This document shows positions 7,971 through 16,804 of a stretch of DNA of 50,950 nucleotides, one piece after another. Location: the NCBI GenBank assembly GCA_022340485.1, contig JAJDNX010000083.1:1-50950 (forward strand). Reading direction: 5' to 3'. The translations under genes and the position numbers were made by a program. The notes below the pieces were generated by a model that was given only the letters and a program-made list of their open reading frames with translations, was not told the origin of the DNA and made no database searches. Numbering within the stretch: position 1 is the first letter of the stretch; every line of letters begins with the position of its first letter. Origin of the DNA: Gammaproteobacteria bacterium. Lineage in GTDB: Bacteria; Pseudomonadota; Gammaproteobacteria; UBA9214.

Positions 7971-10868
7971 GTGTTCAGGTTACCCAAAGAACCACATACC
8001 GGATACCAGTGCATGAAGACCGCCAAGCCTGAAATCCCCCCAGCCCCTTCAACAGAGAAGCTGTTGCTGTTGATTCAGGAGCTTATTGCCGAAGTCCACC
8101 CACAGCGGCGGCACGGGCAAACCATCAGGCTGGACAGTCATTTTGAAAAGGATCTGGGTCTTGACAGCCTGAGCCGTGTCGAACTGATTGCAAGGGTTGA
8201 AAAACGCTTTGAACTATCCCTGCCGGAGCGCAGTTTCGCCGAGATCGAAACCGCCCGCGACCTGTTACGCGCCACGCAGCGAGCCGGAATGATCCGTGCA
8301 TCACTGGGTGATGCGAGCCTAGAGACGACATCGCTGGGTCAGGCAGAACCGGCACCGGCGGCAGCAAAAACACTACTCGAAGTTCTGGACTGGCACGTTG
8401 AACAGCACCCCGACCGGCCTCATATACAGCTCTATCAGGACAAGGGAGAAGGCAAGCGTCTCAGCTACCGGCAATTGAAAACCGGAGCCGCACAGGTTGC
8501 CGCGGGGTTGCAGCATGCGGGGCTCCAGCCCGCCGAGCCAGTCGCCATCATGCTACCCAGTGGTACAGATTACTTTTACAGTTTTTTCGGCATTCTCATG
8601 GCCGGTGGCATTCCGGTACCCGTCTACCCCCCCGCCCGGCCTTCACAACTGGAAGACCATATGCTCAGGCATGCGCGCATATTAGCCAATTGTCTTGCCA
8701 GGACACTGATCACCGTCCCTGAAGCCAGCAAGGTGGCACGCCTGCTCAAGTCACAGGCGCCTGCCCTGAAACACATCGTGACCGTTTCCGCCTTGCTGGC
8801 GTCCGCTGTGATGGCAACACCTCCCACCCTGAACAGCAACGATATCGCCTTTATTCAATACACCTCGGGCAGCACCGGAAACCCAAAGGGTGTAATCCTG
8901 ACCCATGCCAACCTGCTCGCCAATATTCGTGCCATGGGCCAGGCCACCGAGGTCACCTCCGAGGATATCTTTGTCAGCTGGTTGCCGCTTTATCATGACA
9001 TGGGCCTGATCGGCGCATGGCTCGGAAGTCTCTATTATGCGGTATTACTGGTCGTCATGCCGCCACTCAGTTTTCTGGCCAGGCCGGAACGCTGGTTGTG
9101 GGCGATTCATCGTTATCGCGGCACCCTGTCGGCATCGCCCAACTTCGGTTATGAATACTGCCTGAAGCGCCTCAAGGATGATGATCTACAGGGACTGGAC
9201 CTGAATTGCTGGCGCGCCGCTTTCAACGGAGCCGAGGCCATCAGTCCGGACACCCTGCAACAATTCATGGCACGCTTTGCACGCTACGGCTTTCACGCCG
9301 GGGCCATGATGCCGGTCTACGGACTGGCCGAATCTGCAGTCGGCCTGGCGTTTCCACCACTGCACAGGGGACCTGTCATCGACCAGGTCGAGCGCAATGA
9401 ATTCATGCGTTCCGGACAGGCAAATGCGGTACCGGATCACGGGCAACAACCCTTGCGTTTTGTCTCCTGTGGCTCACCCTTGCCCAGCCACCAGATCAGG
9501 GTCGTAGACCAGGCGGGGCACGAGTTGCCCGAGCGCCGGCAAGGACGGCTTGAATTCCGAGGTCCTTCTGCCACCAGCGGGTATTACCGCGATGCCGACA
9601 ACACCCGCAGACTTTTTCACCAGGACTGGCTCGACTCGGGAGACCTGGCCTACATTGCCAATGGCGAAATCTACATCACCGGGCGTATCAAGGACATCAT
9701 CATTCGTGCAGGTCGCAATATCTATCCCCACGAACTGGAAGACGCTGTCGGCAATATCTCCGGTATCCGAACGGGTCGTGTTGCCGTATTCGGCAGCGTG
9801 GATAGCAGGACGGCGACGGAGCGTCTCATCGTGCTGGCAGAAACCCGCAGTCAGGAGGAAGCGGAACGGGAAAGACTGCGCAGCGAGATCAATTCGCTTG
9901 CCACCGACCTGGTCGGCGCAGCACCGGACGAGACCATACTGGCGCCACCCGGCACCGTACTGAAAACATCGAGTGGTAAAATACGCCGCGCGGCCAGTCG
10001 TGAGCTCTTCGAGAAGGGTGAAATCGGCAAACGCCGCCGCAGCCTGCCCTGGCAACTCATGCGCCTGGCGCTGGCCAGTGTGTGGCCGCAGCTTCGGCGT
10101 GCCCTGCGGTCCCTGTCAGCGACTACCTATGCCGCTTACTGCTGGCTGGTATTTGCGGCACTGGCCCCGTTTGCCTGGATCTCTGTAACCCTGCTTCCCG
10201 GTTATGCCTTGCGCTGGTCTGCCATGGGCGGCTATACCCGCCTGCTGGCCAAGGCCACCGGAACAACGATCATTGTCAATGGCCAGGAACACCTGCCTGC
10301 TGCAGGTAAGGCCTGCGTGCTGGTCGCCAATCACGCCAGCTACCTTGACAGTTACGCGCTGGTCGCCGCGCTGCCCGGGAGGTTCCGTTTCATTGCCAAG
10401 GCTGAACTGGCAAAATCCTTTCTCGTTCGCAAACCACTGCAAAACATCCATACCGAATTCGTTGAACGCTTTGACATCAGCAAGAGTGTCCGTGCCAGCC
10501 GCCATCTTGCAGAGGTTTTACAGTCAGGGCATGCCCTGATGTTTTTTCCCGAGGGCACCTTTACCCGCGTTCCGGGGCTGCGGCCCTTTCACCTTGGCGC
10601 TTTCACTGTAGCGGCGGATGCCGGCGTAGCGGTCATTCCCGTCGCCATCCGTGGAACGCGCTCGATACTGAGGGCGGACAGCTGGTTTCCCCGACACGGA
10701 GCGATTCACATAAGCATTGGATCCGCTATACATCCGAGCACTATCAGGAAACAAGCCGGCACAGACAGCTGGAAGGATGCAATTGCCCTGCGGGACCACT
10801 GCCGCACATTCATACTGCGACATTGCGGGGAACCCGATCTTGCCTCTACCTTCACCGGTTCAGAATAA
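7971..10868 (+). CDS. ACP / fatty acyl-AMP ligase / PlsC-type acyltransferase fusion protein
   Basis: This 965-residue protein joins three activities. An acyl carrier domain covers about residues 25-105, with phosphopantetheine attachment Ser66 in LGLDSLSRVEL. An acyl-adenylating domain of the fatty acyl-AMP ligase type covers about 120-690, with YTSGSTGNPKGV starting at residue 297, LPLYHDMGLIGAWL, and ITGRIKDIIIRAGRNIYPHE. A hydrophobic segment at about 705-745 precedes a 1-acyl-glycerol-phosphate acyltransferase domain, with NHASYLD (His788, Asp793) and FPEGT (860-863). By domain logic it activates a fatty acid, loads it on its own carrier and passes it to a lysophospholipid or other acceptor at the inner membrane. 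The GTG start has AGGGAG just upstream. E. coli Aas has a related combination in the opposite domain order. Confidence 0.85.
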   Translation: MFRLPKEPHTGYQCMKTAKPEIPPAPSTEKLLLLIQELIAEVHPQRRHGQTIRLDSHFEKDLGLDSLSRVELIARVEKRFELSLPERSFAEIETARDLLRATQRAGMIRASLGDASLETTSLGQAEPAPAAAKTLLEVLDWHVEQHPDRPHIQLYQDKGEGKRLSYRQLKTGAAQVAAGLQHAGLQPAEPVAIMLPSGTDYFYSFFGILMAGGIPVPVYPPARPSQLEDHMLRHARILANCLARTLITVPEASKVARLLKSQAPALKHIVTVSALLASAVMATPPTLNSNDIAFIQYTSGSTGNPKGVILTHANLLANIRAMGQATEVTSEDIFVSWLPLYHDMGLIGAWLGSLYYAVLLVVMPPLSFLARPERWLWAIHRYRGTLSASPNFGYEYCLKRLKDDDLQGLDLNCWRAAFNGAEAISPDTLQQFMARFARYGFHAGAMMPVYGLAESAVGLAFPPLHRGPVIDQVERNEFMRSGQANAVPDHGQQPLRFVSCGSPLPSHQIRVVDQAGHELPERRQGRLEFRGPSATSGYYRDADNTRRLFHQDWLDSGDLAYIANGEIYITGRIKDIIIRAGRNIYPHELEDAVGNISGIRTGRVAVFGSVDSRTATERLIVLAETRSQEEAERERLRSEINSLATDLVGAAPDETILAPPGTVLKTSSGKIRRAASRELFEKGEIGKRRRSLPWQLMRLALASVWPQLRRALRSLSATTYAAYCWLVFAALAPFAWISVTLLPGYALRWSAMGGYTRLLAKATGTTIIVNGQEHLPAAGKACVLVANHASYLDSYALVAALPGRFRFIAKAELAKSFLVRKPLQNIHTEFVERFDISKSVRASRHLAEVLQSGHALMFFPEGTFTRVPGLRPFHLGAFTVAADAGVAVIPVAIRGTRSILRADSWFPRHGAIHISIGSAIHPSTIRKQAGTDSWKDAIALRDHCRTFILRHCGEPDLASTFTGSE

Positions 10869-10963
10869 GCATTTTTATAAGGAGTTCGCAGGGAAAACGC
10901 TCTACGGTGTCCCCTGCCGTGATTACAGCAAGCCACTTGCTGACATCCTCTAGCCAGCAGTAC

Positions 10964-12334
10964 TCAGGATACCTCTGCACCCTTGAACTGGGAGGGATTC
11001 AGATGATGCTTGTGCAGAAGCTTGTAGAATTCCGTGCGATTCCGCTTTGCGATGCGTGCTGCCTGGCTCACGTTACCGTTGGTGATCTGCAGTAACTGCG
11101 TCAGGTATTCACGCTCGAAACGGGAACGTGCCTCGGTAAAGGCCGGTATTTCACCATCCACCTCGCCACGAAGGGCACGTTGTACCAGGCTGGCAGGTAT
11201 CAGTGAGGTAGTGGTGAAGGCCACTGACTGTTCAACAACATTGAACAACTGCCGGACATTGCCCGGCCAGGGCGCTGACAACAGAACCTCCATGGCATCC
11301 TGTGAAAAGCCTTTCACCGATTTCTTCACGGCATCACCGAGAGTCCCCAGAAAATGATTAACGAGCAAAGGGATGTCTTCACGCCGCTCTGCGAGCGAGG
11401 GGATGTTCAACGCAACGACATTGAGCCTGTAGTACAGATCTTCACGAAAGGAACCGCTATTACGCAGTTCGTCCAGATCACGGTGGGTTGCCGAGAGAAT
11501 GCGCACATCAACCTGCTGCGAATCGGTCGCGCCCACCGGGCGAACGCTGCCCTCCTGAATAGCGCGCAGCAATTTCACCTGGAAACTGAGAGGCATATCG
11601 CCGATCTCGTCCAGGAACAGTGTTCCACCGTTGGCGGCCTGAAACAGGCCCTTGTGATCACGCGTCGCCCCGGTGAAGGAGCCCTTGACATGACCGAAAA
11701 ATTCCGACTCGAACAGGGCTTCCGGGATTGCACTACAGTTCACGGCGACAAATTTACCCTTGGCACGCGAGCTGGCCTTGTGAATGGCGCGCGCCAGCAC
11801 TTCCTTGCCGGTACCACTTTGGCCGTGTATGAATATGCTGGCATCGCTGGATGCAACCAATCGTGTCTGTCCCAACAAGTCCTCCATCAGAGGACTGCGT
11901 GTCACGATATCCTGACGCCATTCTGCGACACCCTCATCTACACTGCGTTCATGCTGCTCGCCGGTGACACGCAGGCCGCGCCTGACCTGTTCCAGCAGAT
12001 CCTTGCTGTCAAACGGTTTGGTCAGATAACCGAACACCCCGCGGCTGGTGGCATCCACCGCTTCCGGAATGGATCCATGAGCCGTAAGAATAATGACCGG
12101 CAACGCCGGAGTGCGTTGATGGATCTGGTCGAACAGCGCCATCCCGTCCATACCATCCATGCGTAAATCCGTGATAACCAGATGAGGCTGGAAAGTTGGT
12201 ATCTGTGCAATGGCTTTTTCACCACTCTCCATAGCAGCGATTTCGTAACCCACGGTGGATAGACGCATCGACAGCAACCGTAATAGCGCTGGATCATCAT
12301 CCACTACCATAATACGATAACGACAAGCATTCAT
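10964..12334 (-). CDS. glrR: Sigma-54-dependent response regulator GlrR
   Basis: This is an NtrC-family activator of 456 residues. The receiver domain (about 8-120) carries acidic residues VDDDP and phospho-acceptor Asp56 in VITDLRMDGMDG, the same number as in E. coli GlrR. The AAA+ domain (about 145-370) has Walker A GQSGTGKE, Walker B GGTLFLDEIGDM, and the sigma-54 contact loop GSFTGA, which differs by one residue from the common GAFTGA. A Fis-type helix-turn-helix (GNVSQAARIAKRNRTEFYKLL) ends the protein. It follows qseG with its ATG immediately after that stop codon, within an AAGGAGTAGGA ribosome binding site. In enterobacteria GlrR activates the glmY small RNA; targets here are unknown. 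Confidence 0.92.
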   Translation of the reverse strand: MNACRYRIMVVDDDPALLRLLSMRLSTVGYEIAAMESGEKAIAQIPTFQPHLVITDLRMDGMDGMALFDQIHQRTPALPVIILTAHGSIPEAVDATSRGVFGYLTKPFDSKDLLEQVRRGLRVTGEQHERSVDEGVAEWRQDIVTRSPLMEDLLGQTRLVASSDASIFIHGQSGTGKEVLARAIHKASSRAKGKFVAVNCSAIPEALFESEFFGHVKGSFTGATRDHKGLFQAANGGTLFLDEIGDMPLSFQVKLLRAIQEGSVRPVGATDSQQVDVRILSATHRDLDELRNSGSFREDLYYRLNVVALNIPSLAERREDIPLLVNHFLGTLGDAVKKSVKGFSQDAMEVLLSAPWPGNVRQLFNVVEQSVAFTTTSLIPASLVQRALRGEVDGEIPAFTEARSRFEREYLTQLLQITNGNVSQAARIAKRNRTEFYKLLHKHHLNPSQFKGAEVS

Positions 12335-12336
12335 TC

Positions 12337-12858
12337 CTACTCCTTGCTGCTCGGCAATTTACGTTGCTGAATATTTTGCTCAATCGTCGTCAGCTCTTGT
12401 AACTGGCGTTCCAGCTCATCAGCATGCGCCTGGGTATCTTTCCATTTCCGATTCGTTTCGGCCACTTTATCGCTTAGCCACTTCTGCTCCTCAATCACTT
12501 GCTTCAGCAATGCTGCCAATGCCCTCTCACTGTCACTGGCCTGCCCGGCGTCGAGTCCCGCAAGTAGTTCCAGGGCACGAGCCTGGTCACGCACAGGTTG
12601 TGGCCCTTCCGCCAGGAGTATCGCCAGACGCAAGCGGCTGCCCGGATTGGCCGAGCGTTCAAACTCAAGCTCCCTGGCCTTGAAAGTCTGTAGCAGTTGA
12701 TCCTCGGGTAAGGTGATGTCCTGATGCCATTCCTCCAGCCAGCGTGCCGTATCATCCATTTTCACTTCGACCAGCATCGGGCAGTCAACAGGCTGAACGG
12801 GAACCTGCTGACACGCACTCAAGGCTGTAATTGCAGCTATCCACAGCAAGTTACGCAC
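12337..12858 (-). CDS. qseG: QseG/YfhG-like outer-membrane lipoprotein
   Basis: This 173-residue lipoprotein has signal sequence LLWIAAITALSAC, with lipobox LSAC placing the lipidated cysteine at about residue 16. The C-terminal part (about 105-165) is charged and heptad-like (VIEEQKWLSDKVAETNRKWK, HADELERQLQELTTIEQNIQ), consistent with a coiled coil. Position between glrK and glrR matches the enterobacterial yfhG/qseG gene, whose product influences the GlrK sensor. The start is GTG, preceded by GAGG at seven bases and overlapping the last codons of glrK. Assignment rests more on position and architecture than on strong sequence similarity. Confidence 0.75.
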   Translation of the reverse strand: MRNLLWIAAITALSACQQVPVQPVDCPMLVEVKMDDTARWLEEWHQDITLPEDQLLQTFKARELEFERSANPGSRLRLAILLAEGPQPVRDQARALELLAGLDAGQASDSERALAALLKQVIEEQKWLSDKVAETNRKWKDTQAHADELERQLQELTTIEQNIQQRKLPSSKE

Positions 12859-14299
12859 TCATAACCTCAGATTTTTCAATTGGCAATACCACTCTCACAC
12901 ACGCACCGGTACCCTCACTGTCTATGACTTCGATGTAACCGTCATGTGCCTGCGCATATTCTCTGGCAATGGACAATCCCAGACCAGTCCCTCTGGCATG
13001 AACAATGGCCGTGGATGACCCCTGGTAGAATGCATCGAATACCCGGCGCCTTTCCTCCACCGGAATACCGGGGCCGGAGTCCGCCACCTCGAGGATCGCT
13101 TGTTCATTCCGCTCTTCCAGTCGAATGCGCAAGCATCCCTGCTCCGGTGAAAACTTGACGGCATTGGAAACCAGATTGTCTACCAGGGTCCGCAACTTGG
13201 CACGATCGCCATCCAGTTTGACTGGCTGCAGATCGGTTTCCAGCAACAGCTGGCGGGCCAGGGTAGCAAACTTGTGGTCTTCCAGTACCGACAGGATCAG
13301 AGGCCTCAAGTCTACCTGCTCTATATGAAGCTGCGAGCCCCGTGAACTGGCCATATTGTAATCCAGAAGGTCCTCGATCAGCTTCTGTAACTGCAGCGTG
13401 TTATTTTTCAGTATGGCTACAATTTCAGCCTGCTGGGCATTCAGACTACCGACAACTTCCTCGTTCAGGAGTTCCGAACCTTCCCGTATTGCCGTCAGCG
13501 GCGTTTTCAGCTCGTGGGAAATGCGCTGCAGGAAGCGGTTTTTATCCTGCTCCACTTCCAACAATCGGGTACGCATCCAGTCCAGCCGTTCACCTAACTG
13601 CTCCAGGTCTCGTGGACCCACTATGTGAGCAGGCTTGGAGAAGTCACCTTCCCCGAGGCGACGAATCGCCATATCCACCTGCCGAATAGGCCGGGTAATC
13701 AATATGGTAAATATACCCGAGAGGATCATTGCCCCGGGTACTAATGCCATTGCCTGCACGACCAGGCCACGCTGCACCCGCGCGCCATTGGCATCCAGCC
13801 ACTCCACTTCCTGTTCCACCAGCTTGCGGTTATCAACCAGCATTTTCCGTGCATCGCGTGCCAATCGGGAAAAATCCTCAACCACTGCCGCTGTTTCCGG
13901 TGCATCATGTGGAGTACTGATTAAAGCATCATTAATGACTCCCTCTACCTTAACAATCTTATCAAGACGCTCGCGCTGCTTGTCTGACAGATTCAACACC
14001 GCCAATTGTTTGGCAGTATCGAGAAACTTCTGATGATTTTCATGATAGACCTCTAGCAGCGCAGCATCACCCAGCACTTTATACTGTCGTGCATTTCGCT
14101 CCATGTCAGTAATGGCATCCGCCAGCTGCTCACTGCCATGGGTGGTACGCACGGTTGCGAACAAGGCTTGCTGCCCCTGGTCAACCAGTTGGTCGACCGA
14201 ATACATTGCGTAGATCAATGCCACCATCAGAGGCACAACCACCAGTACAAAGCCAATCAGCAGCAGGCGACGAATGGATTTCGGGCGATATAGACGCAT
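12851..14299 (-). CDS. glrK: Sensor histidine kinase GlrK
   Basis: This membrane histidine kinase of 482 residues pairs with GlrR. It begins MRLYRPKSIRRLL, followed by a transmembrane helix (LLIGFVLVVVPLMVALIYAM). Next come a helical periplasmic sensor of about 120 residues, a second helix near 165-190, and a HAMP region (RPIRQVDMAIRRLGEGDF). The HisKA box is HELKTPLTAIREGSELL (His262). The ATPase domain shows NAVKFSPEQG (N box), DSGPGIP (G1) and GTGLGLSIA (G2). The frame is open for 30 more codons upstream. I chose 14299 because GAAAGG precedes it and the first residues then match the family. Confidence 0.92.
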   Translation of the reverse strand: MRLYRPKSIRRLLLIGFVLVVVPLMVALIYAMYSVDQLVDQGQQALFATVRTTHGSEQLADAITDMERNARQYKVLGDAALLEVYHENHQKFLDTAKQLAVLNLSDKQRERLDKIVKVEGVINDALISTPHDAPETAAVVEDFSRLARDARKMLVDNRKLVEQEVEWLDANGARVQRGLVVQAMALVPGAMILSGIFTILITRPIRQVDMAIRRLGEGDFSKPAHIVGPRDLEQLGERLDWMRTRLLEVEQDKNRFLQRISHELKTPLTAIREGSELLNEEVVGSLNAQQAEIVAILKNNTLQLQKLIEDLLDYNMASSRGSQLHIEQVDLRPLILSVLEDHKFATLARQLLLETDLQPVKLDGDRAKLRTLVDNLVSNAVKFSPEQGCLRIRLEERNEQAILEVADSGPGIPVEERRRVFDAFYQGSSTAIVHARGTGLGLSIAREYAQAHDGYIEVIDSEGTGACVRVVLPIEKSEVMSA

Positions 14300-14618
14300 A
14301 AATACCAACCTTTCGCGTATCAGACCTTTATTGTGTACGAACTGAAGGCAGGTCTGGAATCTGTAACTGCAGAACCTCCCGGGATGCATCCCGTCGTCAA
14401 TGGCGGCTCGGCGGCTCGTGACAGAAAATACGATGTTTGTTACAGCTGAATTTGTTCATGTGCCGGAACCTATGCGAGGCATTGCCTCGGGAAGACACTT
14501 CCCTGAAAAAACTGCTTCAGGCAACGAAAAAGCAGTGCAGGCTCTGGGGGCAGACGGGACAGAACCAACCGAGCATAGCCAGCCGTATGGTTACTGGCAT
14601 CCCGGACGGACTGCCGCG
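14300..14618. other. Intergenic region between the ATPase gene and glrK
   Basis: This 319-base stretch has no convincing coding sequence. It contains two compact hairpins: CGAGGCA-T-TGCCTCG near 14474-14488, and CCTGAA/TTCAGG with an 8-base loop near 14503-14522. In enterobacteria the small RNA gene glmY occupies the equivalent place in front of glrK. I could not recognise a GlmY sequence or a sigma-54 promoter here, so this is noted only as the place to look. Confidence 0.4.
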
Positions 14619-16640
14619 TCAGTTGTCCTCACCGGTCATTGCCCGTGGGTCGAGCCTTCTATCCGCCGCCTGCCGTTTTAACAGGGACGGTTTCCCCCCC
14701 GCTGGGGAGTTAACGCGTGTTGTCTGCCCCCCCGGGCTCGCTGTCCACGGGTTCACCGGGACAGTTTCCATTCTGCGGTCAATACGGTCTTTCAGTGCCA
14801 GCAGATCCGGGTTATCCGGTTGGATACCGAGTCCGCGATCGAGGTAGCGTTCCGCCTTTTCAAGCTCGTTGTTGCGCTCGGCTTTCGCCGCGAGCCTGCT
14901 ATAGATGTCAACAATCTCCTGGATTCCCGCCAGGGCAGTTGCGTTGTACGGGTCCTGTTGCAACACTGCACTCAGGTACTCGTAGGCATTATCACCCGCG
15001 GGTGTTACCAATCGATAGTGATCCAGTGCCTCGCGTCCCTGCATAAGCAACTGGTCGACGGTGTCCGTTTGCATGGCATCAACCTGCTCAATGTTTTCAG
15101 CCTCCGTCCCTGTCTGGACGGTCATATCAGCCACAGAATCTGCAGGTTCAGCCTTTGCCTGCAATCTGTTGATTTTACCGATGGCTAACTGGCTATCATC
15201 GGCAACAGCTGCCGACGGCACAGCAACACTATCCAGCCTGTCAGCTGTAGATCCGTTTACCGCATCTGCATTCGGCTGCATTTCACGATCAACATCCTGT
15301 ACTAGCAGCCTCTCCTTCCAGAGAGCAACTTGCTGGTTCCAGTGCGAAAAATAATCCCTCACTGACAGCATGTCCTTGATGCCCTCGAGTCTTGGGAACA
15401 GTGGCATAGCGACCATAAGCGCCGCCAACAGGAGCAGCAGCATGGCTGTGACGGCCAGTGTTTTTTTCCCGCCACTGCCAGTATCCCTGTCCTTTGCAAC
15501 TTCGTGATTCGAGTTGTGGGTTGCCGCATCGGTTGTGCGGGCGGCGCGTAACGGCTCGGGCATAGCCGTGAGTGGTGCATCCGACTTGTGATTGGGTGGA
15601 GCAACGGGATCATTGCTGCTGGCCGTGTGGGCAGGATGTCGGGTAAAAAACGCCTCCTTTTTGTGTGCAGCCAGCCGTGAGCCTACCGGTAAGGCGGCCG
15701 CGCTGGCGTCCACCATGTTCGCCCTGATAGCCAGATCGGACACAGCGATCTGGCCATCACGAATTTCAGAAAGATAGGTGACGTTTTCCGTGTCGTAGAG
15801 CGGTGCCTCGCTAGATTCCATCGGCATTAATTGCTCTTCACGCATCTCGGCCGAGATCTCCAGCACATCCTGCTCATCAAATGCATGGTTGCCTTTGCCA
15901 AAACCGAGCAATAATAACCGGTTGCATATTTTATTGATGTGGCGCGGGACCCCCTTGCTGAGTTGATAAATATTCAACACCGCAGCACCGCTGAATTCCG
16001 GGTCGCCTCTCCAGCCCGCACACAACAGGCGATGCTGGATGTACGAGCGCGTATCCTTCAGATTGAGTGGCACAAGTTGATAGTTTGCGATTACGCGCTG
16101 CTGGAACTGCTCCATTTCGGGTGTACGCATCAGTTCCTGCAACGATTCCTGCCCGACTAGAACAAGTTGCAGCATCAAACGGGACTGTGTCTGCAGATCT
16201 GCCAGTATCCTCAGTTCTTCCAGAGCCGCGTGATTGAGGGTTTGTGCCTCATCGATAATCAGCAGTACCCGCCGCCCCGCCTGCTCCTGTTGTACGAAAA
16301 ACTGCTGTATACGGTATCGAATCGTTCCTTCTTCCATTCCGGCAGCATCGATACCAAAAACATACGCAACGGCATGTAATAGATCAGTCGTCCCGAAGCT
16401 GGAAACGGCAATCCGCCTTGCAATCACCTCGTCGCTGTTAATGTCTTCGAGGAATGTTTCAACCAGCATGGTTTTGCCAGTGCCCGGTCGACCGGTCACC
16501 AAGACAAAACCTTCCCCTTCGGCAAGTGCGAAATCGAGGTATTCCCTGGCACACCTGTAGCCGGTATGGCTAAAACAGAAATCGGGCTCAGGCGCGAGCC
16601 TGAAGGGATTGGTAACAAGTTGATAAAAGCGCTTGTACAT
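14619..16640 (-). CDS. ExeA/GspA/MshM-like AAA+ ATPase with transmembrane helix and C-terminal TPRs
   Basis: This 673-residue protein begins MYKRFYQLVTNPFRLAPEPDF, the start characteristic of ExeA/GspA/MshM ATPases. Walker A is GRPGTGKT and Walker B is VLLIIDEAQTLN, both within an AAA domain of about 260 residues. A Pro/Ala/Thr-rich linker leads to one transmembrane helix near 395-415 (LAVTAMLLLLLAALMVAM). The C-terminal part contains TPR-like helices (LLMQGREALDHYRL, LEKAERYLDRGLGIQPDNPDLLAL). Relatives couple cytoplasmic ATP hydrolysis to peptidoglycan or surface-structure assembly. The exact partner here is unknown. The ATG at 16640 was preferred over a TTG four codons upstream. It lies upstream of glrK on the same strand. 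Confidence 0.82.
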   Translation of the reverse strand: MYKRFYQLVTNPFRLAPEPDFCFSHTGYRCAREYLDFALAEGEGFVLVTGRPGTGKTMLVETFLEDINSDEVIARRIAVSSFGTTDLLHAVAYVFGIDAAGMEEGTIRYRIQQFFVQQEQAGRRVLLIIDEAQTLNHAALEELRILADLQTQSRLMLQLVLVGQESLQELMRTPEMEQFQQRVIANYQLVPLNLKDTRSYIQHRLLCAGWRGDPEFSGAAVLNIYQLSKGVPRHINKICNRLLLLGFGKGNHAFDEQDVLEISAEMREEQLMPMESSEAPLYDTENVTYLSEIRDGQIAVSDLAIRANMVDASAAALPVGSRLAAHKKEAFFTRHPAHTASSNDPVAPPNHKSDAPLTAMPEPLRAARTTDAATHNSNHEVAKDRDTGSGGKKTLAVTAMLLLLLAALMVAMPLFPRLEGIKDMLSVRDYFSHWNQQVALWKERLLVQDVDREMQPNADAVNGSTADRLDSVAVPSAAVADDSQLAIGKINRLQAKAEPADSVADMTVQTGTEAENIEQVDAMQTDTVDQLLMQGREALDHYRLVTPAGDNAYEYLSAVLQQDPYNATALAGIQEIVDIYSRLAAKAERNNELEKAERYLDRGLGIQPDNPDLLALKDRIDRRMETVPVNPWTASPGGQTTRVNSPAGGKPSLLKRQAADRRLDPRAMTGEDN

Positions 16641-16804
16641 TAACAGAGCCAAATATAATAAATGCCTAATATTATAGCTCTATTCACATGCCAGGTTTGA
16701 ACTTCCTGAAGCCTGCAGCCTCCCCGCGTGTTTTTTTCTTTATTTATTTTATACAGGTAGTTATCGATCATTTTTAAGATGATTTCTAACAACATCGCCT
16801 GCAC

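Noticed and set aside
11354-12166. Plus-strand open frame of 270 codons opposite glrR
   Set aside because: It is entirely antisense to a well-supported response regulator and has no motif of its own.
14300-14389. Thirty-codon N-terminal extension of glrK
   Set aside because: The extension is not protein-like and would precede the normal N-terminus; the internal ATG has GAAAGG upstream.
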